This document shows, one piece after another, positions 61,365 through 64,000 of a stretch of 64,000 nucleotides of DNA. The DNA comes from Macrothele yani (lineage: Eukaryota; Arthropoda; Arachnida; Araneae; Macrothelidae): assembly GCA_039090855.1 (NCBI GenBank), contig CM077006.1:53205336-53269335 (forward strand). Direction: 5' to 3'. The notes under the pieces are model-generated. The model was not told where the DNA came from. It saw nothing but the letters and a program-made list of their open reading frames with translations, and ran no database searches. The number at the start of each line of letters is the position of its first letter. Position 1 is the stretch's first letter. The translations under genes and the position numbers were made by a program.

Positions 61365-61525
61365 CCTGAAAAAACAGAAACAGATAGAATTTTTTTTTCG
61401 CAAGGCAGTTTTTGTATTGTTTTTGCTGTGCTATCTGAAAAAAAAACTGTAGAACTCTGTCAATTCTTCGTACATCCTGCATAATTCTGGGGCCCCTTGA
61501 AAATGCGGGGCCCGGGGCTGCAGCC
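61365..61525. repeat. inverted repeat Y, left arm
   Basis: CAGATAGAATTTTTTTTTCG, TTTTTGCTGTGCTATCTGAA and GGGCCCGGGGCTGCAGCCCC correspond to the reverse complement of 62880-63115. Confidence 0.8.
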
Positions 61526-62880
61526 CCCTCTTAAATGAGCTCTGCCGATATGCCATACCGGTAGTTAACAAAAACAGAAGTGAGCATACCGGCAATTAAA
61601 AAAAAACATTATTTACCGTCCCGGTATGTAATAAATTATAAACCGGTCACAAACTACGGAAAGAAATTTGGTTCAAAGCACAAATTTTAACTCAAAAATC
61701 GGCGAATCACATTTTTTACGGATAAAGTTGATAAATGATTAGCAGCTAGGACTAAAAGAAACCACAAACACTTCAATGAAGGGTTTTTTTAATTATTACA
61801 TTATTCTTCTTAATGTTATATACATTAATTTTTTTAATACCAAAATAAAAAAAAATATGCGAAATGGTATGTATTTCTTTCGAAACTTAATTATATTATG
61901 TGTATCTATGGTCGACACCATACCGGCAGTAGCTCTGTGCCACTACGACCACTAGTGGTCATTGAACAACAATTTTATCTCCTGCTGCACCCCGAGTACA
62001 ATCATGTTCTAACAAAAGCCACAAGATATCTGAAAAATCTTTTACATATTTCTCTTTACCCGTCTGAGAGGAAATTTCTCCAAATACGCGTATTAAATGG
62101 CAGAGATATCCGCAAACGGAAGGGGAGGACCCCAACACAAAGTCATCTTTTTTTTTTTTACTTATAACACACATTTGTCAAAAGGCGTGCTAAAATAACT
62201 TCCAATTTTCTTTTTCAATAACGTATCAATAAAAATGCTGTATACCTATTATTACTTCGCTTCCAGGAGTGGGTAGAATTCGTTGTATCTGCTGGAGAAG
62301 AGCCAAAGTAGGTTGCCGACCCTTCTGTGAGCTCTAAATAATCCTTCGGGAGCATGCATTACTCCCGGGTGCGTGTATCTTATATTTGTACCGCAGTTCC
62401 CGTCAGCATTCTACACGACTTCCCTTGGGTGATTTTTTTTTTGCTTCTTTATAATTTGAGAAGATAAGTTTTATTACGCGATTTTGTGTTTCGATATCTT
62501 ACGCGATAGGTTCATGGCCAGACCAACGGAAAACTGGGTCGACTACTCGTTTAGTTTTTCGGTGAATTCATATATTCGCATTGGATTCGTCATAAATAAT
62601 GGATTCCATTCATCACAGAAAGAGAGAGAGAGAGAGAGAAGGGGGGGGAATTTCGCGTTTCGTCTCTTTTACGATATTGAACATTTCACGGAAAATATTG
62701 GGTCAATCAAAGAGAGACATTTAAGTTGTAAATGACTTAACCAAGACGAAACGAGTCATAAATTACTTCATCTAAGAGTCGAATTGAATACACTACATTT
62801 TCCACAAGCAAAATGTAAAATCAATAAATTCAGTAAAAAATAATACTTGACGTATTAACCAGAGTCCATTTATGAGGGAG
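61526..62880. other. spacer between the Y arms, no gene seen
   Basis: It contains CATACCGG/CCGGTATG repeats at 61550-61640, an (AG)n run at 62620-62640 followed by a G-run, and several A/T runs. Open frames (61898-62167, 62484-62735) have no motifs. Confidence 0.5.
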
Positions 62881-63295
62881 GGGGCCAGGGCGGCTGCAGC
62901 CCCTAGCTCTGCATTTTTAAGGGTCTCTGCATTTTTAAGGGTCTCTGCATTTTTAAGGGTCTCTGCATTTTTAAGGGCATTTTTAAGGACGATTGAATAA
63001 CTGATAGAGTTTTATAGTTGTTGTTGTTGTTTTTTTGGGGGGGGGGGGTTGGTTCAGATAGCACAGCAAAAACTATAAGAAACTGACTTGTGAAAAAAAT
63101 TTCTGTCTGTCTGCTTTTTTAGATAGAGGATATTTTTATGGCTTCCTCATCATATTTTGGGAATGTTTTCTCGTGGATATTTTTATTCATCCACCCGTAG
63201 TGAAATCCTAGATGTGCTACTAATACTGGGGCCCCCAAAAACACTGTCCAGCCCCCGGGGCCCCCTGTTTCCTTAAATGTGCTCTGGTATTAACA
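62880..63295. repeat. inverted repeats Y and X, right arm, uninterrupted
   Basis: Y (62880-63115) and X (63130-63295) are nearly contiguous here. Within Y an 18-bp unit GGTCTCTGCATTTTTAAG is repeated four times (62925-62985), and a G-run of 12 lies at 63037. Confidence 0.85.
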
Positions 63296-63299
63296 GTTG

Positions 63300-63780
63300 T
63301 TTAATTTCATACTGACCAGCGAAATTGTGGATTTTGGAGAATCAAATTTATTTTCAATTTATAGAGTGTAATTACAAAAGATATTTCCGAGAGCAGATAT
63401 TTATTGACAGAAATATGAGACAAACACGAATACAAATAGCAAAAGGTTTTAATGCTATGTATCTTTCCAAATAGTATTAAATTAAATCCCAAGTAAAAAA
63501 TTTCGATGTAACAAAAATGGGTAACGGAAGTAGTCGGTGAGTTGTTTTTCTCAAATATCTCGAAAACGGTGCGTCATAGCGAAATTTGGCTTCCTTTCAA
63601 CTTCCCCAAGGGGATTACCTGCAATTGGGACTACGAGAGATTTAAAATTATGTATAACACCATGGGAGTGTAACCTGTAAATGTCCTAGACCATAAGTTG
63701 CCGATTTTCTCAGTAACCTACTGGCGATTCAGCTTTGCTTTCTATTTTGAGGTCAGATTTTTCTCGGAATCAGTGAGCCT
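63300..63780. other. gene-free stretch
   Basis: Nothing recognisable. Confidence 0.4.
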
Positions 63781-63820
63781 AAATTAGGGACTAGCGATTG
63801 CTAATGGCTCACGGACCGCT
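63778..63820 (+). mobile_element. fragment of SINE family A body
   Basis: GTGAGCCTAAATTAGGGACT and GCTAATGGCTCACGG correspond to the body end of family A on the plus strand. Head and A-tail are missing. Confidence 0.55.
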
Positions 63821-63821
63821 G

Positions 63822-64000
63822 GGGGCCTAGTGGTCAACGTTCGTGACTGCGACAGAGAAACTTCAGGCTCGATCCCAGGCAGGTACGAACGCTCGAACCA
63901 CTAAATATCCGCCGTGCGTCGGATGGGCACGTTAAGCCGGCGGATCCCGGGTACTGGCCCCTCGGTAATAAGTAAGGGTGTCTTCCAGCCCCTCTCTACC
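63822..64000 (+). mobile_element. tRNA-derived SINE, family D (cut by window end)
   Basis: GGGCCTAGTGGTCAACGTTC and AGGCTCGATCCCAGGCAGG are boxes A and B, then TATCCGCCGTGCGTCGGATG, GGGCACGTTAAGCC and GGGTACTGGCCCC. It matches 38890-39122. Confidence 0.8.

Overview
The window is eukaryotic and almost certainly from an animal. It is AT-rich and intron-scale, with long stretches that lack genes, and it is packed with Tc1/mariner, hAT and RTE-type elements, tRNA-derived SINEs and several minisatellites. No operons, bacterial ribosome-binding sites or CRISPR arrays are seen. The mixture of many Tc1-like families (with N-termini such as MGKxxDLSxFDRGQ and MPGHGRRVRFQQLSDFERG), a mariner bearing MNSHNRLIRELLLYEF, and tRNA-headed repeats fits a repeat-rich arthropod. 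Whether it is a chelicerate, a crustacean or something else cannot be decided from the sequence.

Layout. 0.7-12 kb: a Tc1 copy whose own codons have grown into a 78-bp minisatellite, a deleted mariner-like copy, several Tc1 remnants, then an RTE-clade LINE on the minus strand broken by two SINEs (with clear target-site duplications), a tRNA-headed repeat and another insertion. 12.3-15.1 kb: a tRNA-headed repeat pair, a complete Tc1 element with TA-flanked TIRs, and a fold-back pair of Tc1 pieces. 15-19.4 kb: gene-poor, holding a minisatellite with higher-order structure and a polypyrimidine array. 19.5-22.1 kb: the only likely host (or captured) gene, an intronless minus-strand gene for a protein with two kinase domains in tandem. 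The first has lost its catalytic residues and the second keeps them; a basic tail follows. Two single-base frame breaks interrupt it. A TATA box and a poly(A) signal flank it.

23.5-35 kb: a Tc1 element with an in-frame 48-bp duplication, SINEs, a hAT element with an 8-bp target-site duplication, three further Tc1 elements, and one Tc1-like element (33.4-34.8 kb) whose 340-codon transposase is still open. 35-45 kb: two mariner copies, a 33-bp minisatellite, a palindromic tRNA-headed repeat, a hAT fragment and a 48-bp satellite with a trimeric higher-order unit. 47-57.5 kb: more SINEs and Tc1 copies, including an inverted second copy of the 33.4-kb element, a decayed array of ~155-bp units, and a Tc1 gene split by a SINE cluster. 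57.5-64 kb: SINEs plus a large inverted repeat interrupted on one arm by a SINE and a transposase fragment.

The window is therefore mostly layered transposon debris around one unusual kinase gene. Transposase identities rest on recognisable motifs ([22 protein letters not shown] and similar). Species, expression and element ages cannot be read from the window alone.
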